A DNA stretch of 64,000 nucleotides, from contig WARS01000071.1 in the NCBI GenBank assembly GCA_008933995.1, positions 5,920,652-5,984,651 of the forward strand. Direction: 5' to 3'. Position 1 is the first letter of the stretch, and each line of letters begins with the position of its first letter. This stretch comes from Datnioides undecimradiatus. Taxonomy: Eukaryota > Chordata > Actinopteri > Lobotiformes > Datnioididae. Shown piece after piece: positions 51,789 to 63,900 of this stretch. The notes beneath the pieces were generated by a model. That model was not told where the DNA came from. It saw only the letters and a list, made by a program, of their open reading frames with translations, and made no database searches. The position numbers and the translations under genes were made by a program.

Positions 51789-53941
51789 ATGGCTGCGAAC
51801 CTGTGGGCGCTCGCGCTCTCTCTGCTCCTGCAGGGCTGTCTGGGCATTGTTGGTCAGACAAACATGGGCTGCATGAAGTGGACCCAGCACGGGGACGATG
51901 TCTGCTGTGAGCTCTGTCATCCTGGTACGTAATAAAGGAGATAATAACTGTTGCTTGATGATTGTGAACTGAAGAAACGTTTTGTTCATGTACTGACAAA
52001 GGCTCCACAGGTGAATATACTGCATGTGTCATTTGTATTTTAACCCAACAGTTTTTAAAGAATCAAAACCAAAAGTCATCTCAGTGCACTTTACAAACTC
52101 AGTGGGTCTGGACCACAGTCATTACAAATATGTTAACCATGTTGTCTTTTCTCATACCTCAAGAGCTAAAGGCAGTATCTTAAAAAAGCTGTATGACCAT
52201 ATGACTTATAAAAGTCATATGGTCATATGACCATATGACTTATAAAAGTCATATGGTCGATTGAGTCTTATGTACTTTTAGCTACACATGCACACATGAT
52301 AGATAGATAGATAGATAGATAGATATACATATACATATAAATGATATTCCAGCCCTTCAGCAGTTCCCCCGGGGTGGTTGGTTGTAAACCAAATATAGTT
52401 TCAGTGGTTTTTCAGCTAATACCACAACAAAGCAAAACAGCTTGGATGATGCTGCTGATAAAAAGGAAATCACTTGGAGCTGTGATATATATTTTTACGT
52501 TTCATCGCAGTTTCAGCACGGTCCGGTTTCTAAAAACCTTTCTATTTTCAGTAATGTTTCTTAAAACTCTCCTCTGCCCCTTTTCAACAATTTAAACAGC
52601 GACAAGTCGTATTATTTTTACATATGAAGACCTTTACTTTATGAAAAAAACCCTTATCTTACAGATGTGAGTGTTATTTCTGTCTGTTCTGCTTGTGTAT
52701 GTTTGTAGGACACCACCTGGGAAACAAATGTGGTCCAAGCCCAAAAGATCTTTGCATTCCTTGTAAGAGCAACACATACACAGTGAATCCAGCAAGCTAC
52801 AGATGCAACAGGTGTACACAGTGTGTAGGTACGTTGACAGACACCACTGGCAATAAAACTGCATGGGACATGTTTTCATTAGTTTACCTCAGGCTGAAAC
52901 GTGTCTCGTATAAGCAGGCGCCCAAGTGCAACTAGAAGAATGCACAAGCACGACCGACACAAAGTGTGGCTGCAAGAAAGGACTCATCTGCGGTGACAAA
53001 AAATGTACATTCTGTGTCATGGAGTGCAAGAAGGGTCAGGAACCTACTGAAGATCGTAAGTAAACTTGTGACTTTGCCACAATTGCACACAACCACTAGA
53101 TTTAGAAGTTAAACTGAGTGGAAAGTCAACGAATGATTCATGTTACAGGTTCTTGCAGACCTTGCCCAGATGGAACCTTTAACAACCAAAATCACCAGAT
53201 GTGTAAACCCTGGAGTACCAAGTGAGATATAACCTGTACTAAAGGCGGCATCGGTCACTGAGACTTTGTTTTGTTGTAGCGACTGAAAGATTTGACGTCA
53301 ACACCCCCTAAATCACTGTCTTTTCAAGGTGCCCCAATCCAAATGAAAAGATCACGGCCATGGGCGATGCATTCACTGACATCAAGTGTGAGAATATTTC
53401 AGTTGACGTAGTGATCAAACCAAAAGAACCTGGTAGGACATGTTTCAATTCCTCGAGTGCGCTTGTGCTTTGCTTCCGATGTTATTCTGAAAGCCAGCAA
53501 ATAACGTCTTGCTGTTTTGATTCAGGTCAGGCAGAAGAAGCATTGCCGTGGATCCTAATTATGGTGGTCACTGTACTTGTGCTGGGCTTCTTCATCATCA
53601 TCAGCAGCATCATGACCGTGAAACTCCACCAGAAAAGAAAGACGACTAAAAAGACGATCACAAAATTGCCGATAATCAGCACCCCGACAGGTAATCACCG
53701 CTGCAGTTGATGAATGATTATGAAGAAGGTATCCTGGAGTTACAGGAATCGTCATATATCAAGCTCAACACAAATTCTGATGAGAAAGTATTTCATTTGT
53801 CATCTTTTTGTCTGTTTTGCTTTAGATGACCCCAGAACTTTAATAGCAATTGAGTGCAGTTTCCACGAAGCCCAGCAAGAGCAGGGCAGCAGTTCAGAGT
53901 CACTTGCCTCCAAGGACTCGGCAGAGCAGCTCATTGGATGA
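51789..53941 (+). CDS. tnfrsf9: TNF receptor superfamily member, TNFRSF9 (CD137/4-1BB)-like
   Basis: A costimulatory receptor expected on activated lymphocytes. Exons 51789-51924, 52709-52828, 52918-53055, 53149-53221, 53329-53432, 53526-53690 and 53826-53941 give 283 residues; human TNFRSF9 has 255. The signal peptide is about 1-22 ([15 protein letters not shown]). Cys-rich repeats span about 28-180. The third and fourth align best with TNFRSF9: [46 protein letters not shown]. The transmembrane helix is about 198-222 ([19 protein letters not shown]). The tail has a [11 protein letters not shown] stop-transfer and AQQE, which fits the TRAF2-binding pattern [PSAT]-x-[QE]-E. There is no death domain. 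TNFRSF4 or TNFRSF18, which are also on human 1p36, are the alternatives. Splice phases agree throughout. Confidence 0.8.
52195..52258. repeat. tandemly repeated near-perfect palindrome
   Basis: A 30-bp unit starting gaccatatgacttataaaa occurs at 52195-52224 and is repeated without change at 52229-52258, separated by ATAT. Each unit is its own reverse complement except at the centre. It lies in the first intron of the TNF-receptor gene, close to a (GATA)n run. Confidence 0.95.
52298..52325. repeat. (GATA)n microsatellite
   Basis: About seven GATA units in the first intron of the TNF-receptor gene, followed by a degenerate TACATA stretch. Confidence 0.95.
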
Positions 53942-54746
53942 ATGGATGAGCACTGGGCTGTTACGCTGAAACACAGGTTTTATTAAAGTCTGTGGAAGGA
54001 AAAAGGATATCCTGATTAAGACGGGGATCTCCTTTGTGATACTGAGCCGGGACTTTTTCCAGGACGTCCTTGTTGTGTTAGTTTCCCCAGCGCCGTGTCC
54101 ATCCAGCTGTCTTTTAACCACCCTCTTTTCTTTTATAAGTACAATCAAAGCTACAGTGCAATAATTGATAGGTCAGCATAGAGGAAACATTTTTGTCTGT
54201 AATTACATCAGAACACAAATAGTGATGGCTTCATAGGTATACACAGGGGAGGAAGGGGAATTCTGTGAGGGGAAAAACAAAGTGGACTTAAAACAGCCCA
54301 TTCATCATGTAAATTTTATCACTTAGTCTGTGTTTTCCCTTCCAGTTATACTTGAAAGATACAGTAGTTAATGGTAATACATCACGCCTTTGGATGCCAC
54401 TGGAGACTTTTTCTTTTAACTTATTTTAAAGTTAGTACTGTGGTAAGTACCGAGTAAAGTACTCAGTTAGATGGGCCCAGGCCAACGAGCTGTTTAAATA
54501 TATACTTCAGTGTCTGAATGAGTGGGAACGAGTTTCACTACTGCGTTATTTGCATGTCTGAGCGGTAAAGATGCTGAGTGTCACCTCTGAGTGAATGCAC
54601 AATGCATGAGGGTGTTCAGCTGGGGCTGTCAGCTCAGCCTACTGCCTGCTGAGCCTACACATGCCTTGCAAAATCAGTGTTTAGTTTTTACTTTAGACAC
54701 ACACACACACACACACACAAAACAGTTGAAGAACTTACAGCCCTGG

Positions 54747-54791
54747 AGTGTGACTTCTGCAGCCTCATTTAAAAGCTGCAGAAGTCACACT
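54747..54791. repeat. perfect inverted repeat: 17-bp arms, 11-nt loop
   Basis: The left arm 54747-54763 (agtgtgacttctgcagc) is exactly the reverse complement of the right arm 54775-54791. The loop is CTCATTTAAAA. It lies about 800 nt after the TNF-receptor stop codon, so it may be in that 3' UTR. Confidence 0.95.
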
Positions 54792-56196
54792 GACAATGTG
54801 ATTTTAAGCAATGAAACAGGATTTCTCAGGGAATGCGTTGTACTACTTAATGTATGTTTTGTTTTATTTACATCTTCCTGTGAATGTGGGGTACTGTGAA
54901 GAAGACAATAGCTCTGTGCGTTATTGTTGGTCTGAATTCATGCGGAAGACAATGTAGTACTGTAAAACACCAGGAACTGTATGGACTTTCCTAATATTGC
55001 TCAACAGGGGTCAGAAAGTCCAGTGAAGGGAGTTTCCCTTTTTGTCAGTAGGTATTCCTACAACATGTTAGTTTAAAGTAAGAGAGTCAACAGAACAGCG
55101 TCTGCATCTCTATATCTTCTAATGAGTGAGAGATTTGGTTAAAGTTCAGTAGAACTCCTTACCAAGCTGCAACATGCCTCTTGAGCAAGAGTTTAGTAAC
55201 GCACTAGGTATCCTAACAGATAGAGGCATGATAAAATATTTCATGTTGATTAGTCACAAGCTACACGCAGATGTTTGAGATTCTTATTAAGTTTATCATA
55301 AGCTAATTGCTTGATGCGTATGCAAGTACACGTGACAAAGAAAATCAAAATGTCACTCAAGGGTCATGTGGAAACCACCCAGTCAATCCTGTAACACTTA
55401 CTACCTTTGCTTATCTCTGAACATGATGTAGGCTGATAGATCAGACCAACTGGAACTTTAAAAAACAAACAAACCCCAAAAACGCATGTCCTTGTCTGAA
55501 CTGTAGCAGGTGTATCTTTGTTCTGAAATGGAAAATTTGAGAAATGTGCTGTGTGGGCTTTGAAACAATTTGAGCCCACACCTATAGTAATGTATCAATG
55601 TGTATGTGTGAGTCACAACTCAGCAAAGACTGTTGACCACAAAGTTCACAGGTGCTGCCTTGAGATAAGTTACCAAAGTACAGTGTAAGTCATATGGTAA
55701 TGCTTTCTTAGGAGCTGTACAGCACTTTATTTCACTCGCCAAATATTACCCGTTACATCTGATGTACTTTGGGTTAATTTATATTTCTGCCTTTGATATG
55801 TTGTTTCATGACTTGTTTTCTAAAATACCTGTTCTTTACACTTGTACTTTTCCATGTTTTCAACTTTTTAAAACAGTCAATAAAAACAGAGATATTTTTT
55901 ATTCGTTGCACTATCGTACAATTGCATTCATGGTGGTACAACTAAGCCGTGACATGTTTCATTTGAAGAAAATAACAAAAAGTGTTGTTTTTTACTTGGG
56001 AGTAATATGATCATACAAAAACAAACAAATAACAAAAACTGGGACCTATGAATAGTCATATATGCATAAAAATCATATCAAGAGCAAATATTCCCTCATA
56101 ATCCACAACGTGAACCGGTATCATAATTACCTCTGGACTGGTAAAAGCCCACCTGGCAGAATATACAAAAGATGAGTTGGATATGTATTAAATCAT

Positions 56197-56202
56197 TTTA
56201 TT
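56197..56202 (-). promoter_or_regulatory. possible polyadenylation signal of the CCDC50-like gene
   Basis: AATAAA on the minus strand about 860 nt after the stop codon of the CCDC50-like gene. Confidence 0.35.
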
Positions 56203-57060
56203 TTAAAGGTCCACTCATAAGCTTTCTGGAGCTTTTCACTGCGGTCGTGACTCTCAGTCTTTACATGGCTCAAGGGTCATCCTATGTGGAAACACAGTCC
56301 CGTGAGAACAACTGATTCTATACAGCGCTCTGCTGCGTCTAATGTGAACAACTGTACTGTAACTGAGGCTGTTGCTAGTTAAACCTGCTGTCTCTAAAGA
56401 TTACCTTTACAGTTGGATATTCCAAAACAACATACTCTGATAATAGCGCTTTGGGTTTTCAACAAAGGGGATTTCCGCTTCATACGGCTTAAATGTCATT
56501 TGATTTGTCATCTTGCTGTCACTGTAAACACTGCTGGTGTCCGGCCAAACTGCCTTAAAATTGGCTGACGCTCCAAGAGAGGAAGTCTTAAAGTAGCTTG
56601 TTAGTAAACCACGGCCCTCAAGGGTTCAAAAGGTTTTTACAGTCACTTCCTGTTTTGTCATTTGACGTTTTGGATGACCATGGTATACTGCTTAACTTAA
56701 TAAAAACAAATGGAATCAACAAAATATAGAAAAAGGAAAAATTGTTTAAATATAAACACTGACACTGAGGAAGTCAAACAATACTTCAAATAAACCTCAA
56801 TTTTCCTTTGAAGGTGATAAAGGCACGAGGCCTAAGAGCTGTTATTAGTCAGTTACTCAAGAAACCTTTTAAAATGTCACTTCTCTCAATTCTTTTTCTT
56901 TGTTCCACGGCTCTAAAGTGCTAGTACGTGTGGCTGGTAAGGAGAACTCAACTGTTGTCAGTTTCAGCCTTAAAGTAATGAGGACTCTGTGGCAGAGCTA
57001 TATTTAGTGTTATAGAAAATACATCTCTCTCTCTCCAACAGCACAATATAGTGGAAGAAA

Positions 57061-60000
57061 TCACTGCTGCTTGCAGTTTTCCTTCTTCTCTTTGGGTTTA
57101 GTGCGTCCTGATTTGTCCGTTTGCCGTTTTGTGGGTGGGATGAAGGTGGGCTCCTCGAGGAAGTCATGTAAGCCAGAATGCGGCACAGGCAGCGACTGAC
57201 AGGTCGGACCTGTATCGGGGGGGACAAGGTTGTGAGTGTCTAGCTATTGTCTTAGTAGTTTCATTATGACAGCCACTCATCCTGCTCATACCGCCTCTTT
57301 GTCCCATTGTGAGGGTCTCTGTGCCTTGCCGCCTGGCCTGGAAGGTCGGGTCAAGCTCCTCTGCGATGTTTCTGATCTGCTGAGCTTGTCTGTAAACAGC
57401 ACAGCATAAAAAAATAATCGCTAAAGCGCACGTGGTAACGATGCAGACATTCATCAGTTTCGTGTCTATTTGTGTAGAGACAGTTACGGCGTAGTGGAGG
57501 TGGGGCTGGGGGGCTGGTTCTCTGGGGAGCAGTCCTCAGTGGGGGAAGGAAGGCCCTCTGAGTCAAGTCTCTCTCGTCGGACCTAAAGCATTTGCCAAAG
57601 GAGCCATAATTTATCTAATCATCCTACTTCATGTTCATACAGCAGCGTATAGGTTCCTTACACTGTCCTGGCTTTATTGATTTTACTGTTAACCTTTCTG
57701 CGATTACATATTTCTTTTTACACTCATTCTCTTCATTCATTGCCGTTTTGATGCCTCTTTCTATCTTGCTATCCACTCTGCTGCTGTCAACATTGCAAAT
57801 TTCCCCTTTGTGTTTATTTAAAAATGTAGCACATGTAAATGTAAATTCTCACACAGTTTATCGGAAGACAAGTGAAAGAACTGCAGCGTCAAAGACAAAC
57901 GTGGATCTTTCTAAAGACATCCATGACAATGAATGGGGCTGTCTTTGGATCCTGAAATGTTTTTGTTTTTTTTACCTGTCTGTCTCTTGCAGCTCGCCGG
58001 TCATGATGACTAATCATCGCTCTGTGCTCGCGCCAGGATGCTGGTCCCTCTAGCTCACGAGATCGACGCTTTGACTTGATTTCTTGCTTCTGCATAAAAT
58101 GGGCAATTTCCTAAAACAAATAAACATTGACGGATCACTTCACAGGTGGATGTTACAACATTAAATATGGAGATACTGACAACATGTTAGTTCATGCCTC
58201 ATCCTGCGCAACTTGTGCTACTCTGAAGTCTCCCTCTGGGTACGAAGTGCGTGGAGAATGCTGGGAGTTCTGCCAAAACAAAACAGTCGTCAAAGTCAGA
58301 AAAGAACAAAGGAGAACGAGAAACTGAACTTCTGTCCTTGAATACTCATGATGAAACTCTTGGGTCCCTTACCCTCCTCAACAGCTTTTCCTCCTCCTCT
58401 TGCAGCCTACGAGCAAGTTCTTCATCCTCTAGGACCTGCTGCAGCTCCCCCATGTCCAGGCTTGCCTCGTCAAGTTCTGGCTGCAACGACTCTCCTAAGG
58501 GTGAGGTTTGACATGGTCAAATTAAGAGGATCTGTAGAGACAGGGATTCACGGCCAGCACACGAAAGAAGCAGAAAATGAGTCACACAAGTGCATGGAGG
58601 CAGAGGCTGGAAGACACAAAGATCACTGACATTTGAAACACACCAAGAGAGGACACAATGCACCATGTAAAGGCATGTTGCTGGATTTGTTCTTTTTTCT
58701 TGAAAGGGACTCCGTAGCAGATACTCCCTCACTACCTAAAGACTGAAAGAATGATAATGAGGATGAGACTGAAAGCACACATTCAAGATCAGGCAGCACG
58801 ACGGGAATTATAGGTATCAACAGGGAAAATGTCCCGCTTCAGTAAAAAAAGACCCCAAGACCCCAAGTCACCACTAAAACCTAAATTTGTCCAGATTAGG
58901 TGATGATTGAGGGAAGATGAGAGGAGCAGATGTACACACAGAGGTAGGGAGCACAGCTTTGGAAGGATTCCCTCTGCAGATTGGAGCTGGCTGCAGTTTT
59001 GGGTGTTACCTGCTGCCATGTGCCTTGACCTATGCCTGGTTGAAGCCCTGCTGCTGCTGAGGCTTTGGCTACGCTGTGGGGCTCTTCGGCTGCGCCGCTC
59101 TCTTCTCCTCTCTGCCTCCTGCTCCTCCTCAGAGCTTAACCTTTCTTCTATGGTCTTGTGCCAACGCCTGCGTTCGCTCGTTGTCCTCTTGACCCTGCAA
59201 TGATCTGCACTCCTTTCCCGCTCATCATCGTAAGAGTTTCGGTGCTCCCTCCACCTTCTACTGCCTCCCCTTTCCCTGTTAGGAAGATTTGAGTCTCTTC
59301 TACTAATCTCATAAACCTCTCCATCATGCTCCACAATATTGCGGTGCCTGTCTCTGTCTTCTCTGTGATCTCTCCCACTGCTCTCTTGGTATGAAAATCT
59401 CCTCCTCTCCCTGATATCTCCATGGAAACTGTGCCTGGTGGAGGCAGCTCTCTGGAAGGCTCTCTGATGTGGTTGGGAGTCGCTGCAGGAGACCTGACTC
59501 CCGTGAAGTGCCTGGCTGTCTCTGCTTTGGGGCACTATCTGCAGTGGCGCCCCATTTCCACCCAACCTCACAGGCACACCCCTCTCTCTGAGGACCTGGC
59601 CTAGCATCTCCCAGACACTGCTGCTTTCTCCCTGCTGCCTGTTAGTGCTCCCGGTTCTGTCCTGAAAATGGACATGTTTGTCAGGGTTGTCCTTATAGCT
59701 CCAAGTCCTGGCTAGGTCTCTGCTGCTGTGTCTACCCCGGTCAGGTAGTCTGACAGACTCAGTGCGACTACAACGCTTCTCTTTTACCTCATCTAACCTA
59801 TAATCTATATCTTGATGTCTGCTCCTACGCAAACCCTCATACTCCTGTCTACAGCTCCCTTCCTGATCCCAAATCCTGGGCCTCCTCTTCTCTCGGACAC
59901 TATATTCGTTATAGTCCTCATCACACTCCCCTCGCTCCTCTTCCCATACTCTGAGCTCATCTGTGAAACTGCTGCGAGAGCAAAGGCTTCTATACTTTCT

Positions 60001-60952
60001 CTCCTGTGGCTGACATGAAGATGCCCGCCGCTGAGGAGGTGCTGTGTGGAGTCTTTCGTTCATTCTCCGGTACAAGACAGAGAGCTGTTCAGAGAAAACT
60101 GTGTCCGAGTCCTCTGAATCCTCGCTCAAAGGATCTCCCAATTCACTCCTGATTTCCCTGAAGGAGTCTGCGTGTCCTTGATTTGACCATGAAGTTGTGT
60201 TGTTCTGAGCTGCTACTCCCCTGGGGGAGCCAGCCTGAGGTTCAGTCATGTCTGAATAGCTGTGAGAGGTAGAACATTGCCACCTGGTGGTGCTAGATGA
60301 GTACTGCTCCTCTCCTGGGTGAGGGTGTGGGGATGGCGGTGCGGGTTCGCTGGCGCTGTCTTTAGTAATGCCAAACATGCAAACAAAAAAGCAAGGAGGA
60401 TGGTGGAGGCTGTTAGCGGGTACTGTGAGACGAGTGCAGTGAATAACGAGAACTGCATTAAAAATGTTACACAACTGTACAAATATTTCAGAGGTGGGGT
60501 TTTAATGTGTTCATTCAAAAAAAAAAGACAACATAAAAAGACATTATGGACACACAGCAGACACTGAACATATTGTAAGAATAATATAATATGTGGGGTT
60601 ATGTTTTGTTCATGCAGATGTAGCATGTGCGGCCCAGATACAACAACAAGAAGCAGCAGCATTGCCGCAAAGCATGGCTGAGAGAAAGTAAGCACGCTTC
60701 GGTTTGGTCTTTGTTTAACTATTGTAACAGAGAAATACCTGCAAATATCTGCAACTATGACGATATTTGTTTAAATTTGCTGACTAATGCTGTCACATCA
60801 ACACACGGCCAACCGAACATAAAACAACACAAGACTCAAACTGTACCTTCACTGTGGCCCTCGTGCCCTCTGCTCCTCCTCCTGCTTCTCTGCTTCTCCT
60901 CTTCCTGCAGTCGTTTAGCTATTTCCTGTGGAGACACAGCCATGCTGATTGC
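57061..60952 (-). CDS. CCDC50-like coiled-coil protein with a large Arg/Glu/Ser-rich exon
   Basis: Seven minus-strand exons with matching phases: 60952-60847, 60359-59010, 58494-58373, 58110-57976, 57582-57488, 57389-57292 and 57209-57061. The first begins AISMAVSPQEIAKRLQEEEK; its Met has a good start context, giving 681 residues, but it follows an acceptor, so earlier exons beyond the window are possible. The 450-codon second exon is rich in R, E, S, D and H and looks disordered. After it come DEELARRLQEEEEKLLRREI and AHFMQKQEIKSKRRSREL, then IRNIAEELDPTFQARRQ. The EIA-x-x-LQEEE and DEE-[IL]-A-[RX]-LQEEE motifs recall CCDC50 (Ymer), a ubiquitin-binding adaptor of EGFR and NF-kB signalling, whose long isoform also has a basic insert. 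Human CCDC50 is on 3q28 near DVL3, so this could be a 1p36-side paralogue. Function is not established. Confidence 0.72.
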
Positions 60953-63900
60953 CTGTTAAACCACAATGAGCAACACAATAGGAATTTAGACTAAGTGAGG
61001 GTCACAGAAAAATTGAGTTCTGCCAAATGAGAGAGGGAGTCAAAGGGAGTGTAGTGTGCCACTAATGACCAGCAGGTGGCAGCACGACACAGACTGTGTT
61101 TAAGGTGAGCACGGTGGCCTCGCTGGGCCACAGGGAAGGATGTTGCTCTTCCTGAATGTATAAAAACTGCTCTGACACTATAGATACCGCTTCACCTTGT
61201 AACCTGATACCATGTTTTTCCCTAAATCTACTCATCTTATTCTGATTTCATAGCACAACATGAGTGTAGCATACAATATCCTGTTTGTTCTGTTTCCTGT
61301 TTGAGTTTCCAACAACAAAAATAATCTTCATCTCTTATGTCTACGGACAAGGCTTCACCACATGCAGAGGTCTGCTGGGTGACTCGGGTGTGAAGGAAGT
61401 GATCAGTTGTCCTAATAATGGCTTTTTAACACAAAGCCAGCTCTAGGTCGCCAAACTAACTCTTTCAGGCAGGACCGACGCTGACTCAGTGGAAACTAGG
61501 AGACCGAATGAGAGACAAGCAAACTTTTCGTCTCCTGCAGCCTGAACTCTGGAACAGCAAAGCCGTAACAGAAGGAGGTCAGCGGGACTGTTTCACTTGA
61601 ACTAACACCTTGTCACTGGGGCATGCGTGCTCCTACCAGAGCCCCCCCCCCCGACTCTGTTTTGGTTTTTTTTTGTTTTTTTAAAGACAGGCCACAACTA
61701 ATAATGTTCCCTACAAATCAGCAAATTCTACAGGTGAATTCCGCGAGATATGAAAATATGCCTCTGTAGGCTGCATTTGCACAATAAATCATAAGTAAAA
61801 GCCAACGCAGCTCCTTTTGCTTTGCAATCAGGGCATGTGTGTCAGCCACTTTGCCAGCGTCAGCAGACAATTAGCAGCTTGCCGTGGCAGGTTAGGCGTG
61901 GAGTGCCACAGGGATCTGGCATTTAAAACAGCTCAGCCTGACGCCTTCTGTTCCTTAATTAAAGACACAATCTACAGGGAGGCAAATATTTAATCAACAC
62001 CTCTGATCAGCCGATCATTAAGGAAGGTAGACTAACGAGAGCTTTAATAGTTCATCATTTGATCCAAATATCAACACTCATAAAAAGAAATGATTACATC
62101 CACACAGGAACAGGTAGATATTTATATTTTCTCCTATCACATGCTGCAAAACCTGCAAGACTTTTAACACAGTTGGTTGCAACAGAGCCCAAACCCCCTT
62201 TAACAATGATGAATGAACCCCACAGCCTCTCTGACCTCACATCCTCTAAACAAGGAGCTTTTATAAGCCTGTCCAAGGCAGCCTCCTCTAAAAAGGAAAC
62301 TGCAGGGTAAAGGAAAATATTATGCTGGAGTGGCCTTGTGACGTAGACTCCACTGGACCAGCTGGGGAGTTTTGTGGCAGAGTTGGCTTTTTTGCCCCCA
62401 CTATGCTCGACTTCTTACACGGCTCAGCTCTTCAATTCCACTGACGGACAGTCAAATGATTGCTTTTCTATAGCAGCCCTTGTTCAGAAATGCACATGTT
62501 CTGTGAAAATGCGCAGACATAAAGACAGACATCAAGTTTTCTTAGGGCTGGACTTCTGTGTGAACACTGGAACATCAAGGGAGAGGTGATTGATGGGAAC
62601 CATCTGGTTGCCCCATCGTGTCTGGGTTGGAAGATGGATTGTTTTTGTTTTTTTGAGGAGATCTGGTGCTGAACCACAGATTAGGAGTGAGGGAAAATTG
62701 GCAACATATTTGTCAAAACAACTTTTACAGCATCATCTAGACGCTGCTATAATTATATTCTAAAAATCAGATGCTAGAAAACGTAAACTCGTGTTGTTTG
62801 CAGCGGTCTACAGGCATATTTGTGGCTCTCTGGCGGCACTTTCAGCTGAATGCAAAACCTCAGCGTGCTAACATGCTCACACTGACAATATCAGCATGCA
62901 GACGTTTACCTGATATAATATTTGCCATGCTAATGATCTTAGCCTAAGTGTGTTAGCATAATAGCATTTGCTAAAGGACACAAGTACAGCTAAGGGTGAT
63001 GAAAGTCATTTTGCAAGTAATGGGTGAATCACAAAAGTGTAAGAAACATTTAAATTTTGACTTGATGGTGGAAATTTACCCCTTTACTGCCATCTGGGTG
63101 ATTTCGGCTTATGAATGCTTACGATTATGAATGCTTGAAACAAATTTCATGGCATGAAATGAGACATTTCACTAACAAAAACCCTCGCAAACATCTCACA
63201 CCTCAGAAAAAAAGCCACCGAATCACCGAAGTCAGCAGGATTCGTCATCAACAAACATTAACATCTGTGCAAAATTCCTGGCGGATCATCCTCTGACCTG
63301 TATCTGTCCACCTTTTCATGTTTGACCGACTGCCATTAACAGAAGCTCTTGATTAAAGAGAGCACTTAGATAATGTTTTCATTTAACCTGTCTCCTTCCT
63401 TCAACCACAGTCACACATGCCAAGTGTGCACATCCAGCAAGACTTAATGTGCTCACATGAGTGCATTCTGTATGAAGAGGCTGATGGTCCATGTCTGGAA
63501 CCAACCACCAGAGAAACTGCCGGAGCCATCATCCAGATGGGTAGCTGACAGTCCGCGTCTCTGTTTAACAGCTGACTTCGCTCACACAGCCCTCTTACAG
63601 GCACAGTGGATACACCAGAGGCCCAGAGCAGCACTTTGCTGCAACCGCCATTCATTATGGACTCGGTTAGTCCTGAGAGGGGGCAAAGTGAACCATATGA
63701 TACTCCCCGACCTGCTGGTAACAGGCAGATAATTAAACGATATACAAGTATGTCCCGAGTGCCATATCAGTCTGTGAGTCCCTGCGCCGGATGTGCTGAC
63801 CTTGAAGGATAACGCCGGAGATTTTACGTTTGTGCCAACTGCCGTGGTGGCCACTGTAGTTTGAGATACAATCATTAATCTACAAACCACTTTGTCTGAG

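Larger units (their letters stand above)
53942..57060. other. intergenic between convergent genes, including both 3' UTRs
   Basis: This holds the 3' ends of the (+) TNF-receptor gene and the (-) CCDC50-like gene. It has an ATTAAA at 53982 (+), an (AC)n run at 54697-54719, a perfect hairpin at 54747-54791, and AATAAA on the minus strand at 56202-56197. No exon is seen. Confidence 0.55.

Noticed and set aside
58789-59009. C-terminal extension of the large minus-strand open frame past 59010
   Set aside because: The donor CAG|GTAACA at 59010/59009 joins in frame to the conserved coiled-coil exon at 58494. The read-through sequence (hydrophobic, Leu-rich) looks like intron translation.
60360-60474. 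N-terminal extension of the large minus-strand open frame (MCNIFNAVLV...)
   Set aside because: An acceptor at 60361/60360 in correct phase with exon 60952-60847 explains the frame. The extension is intron.
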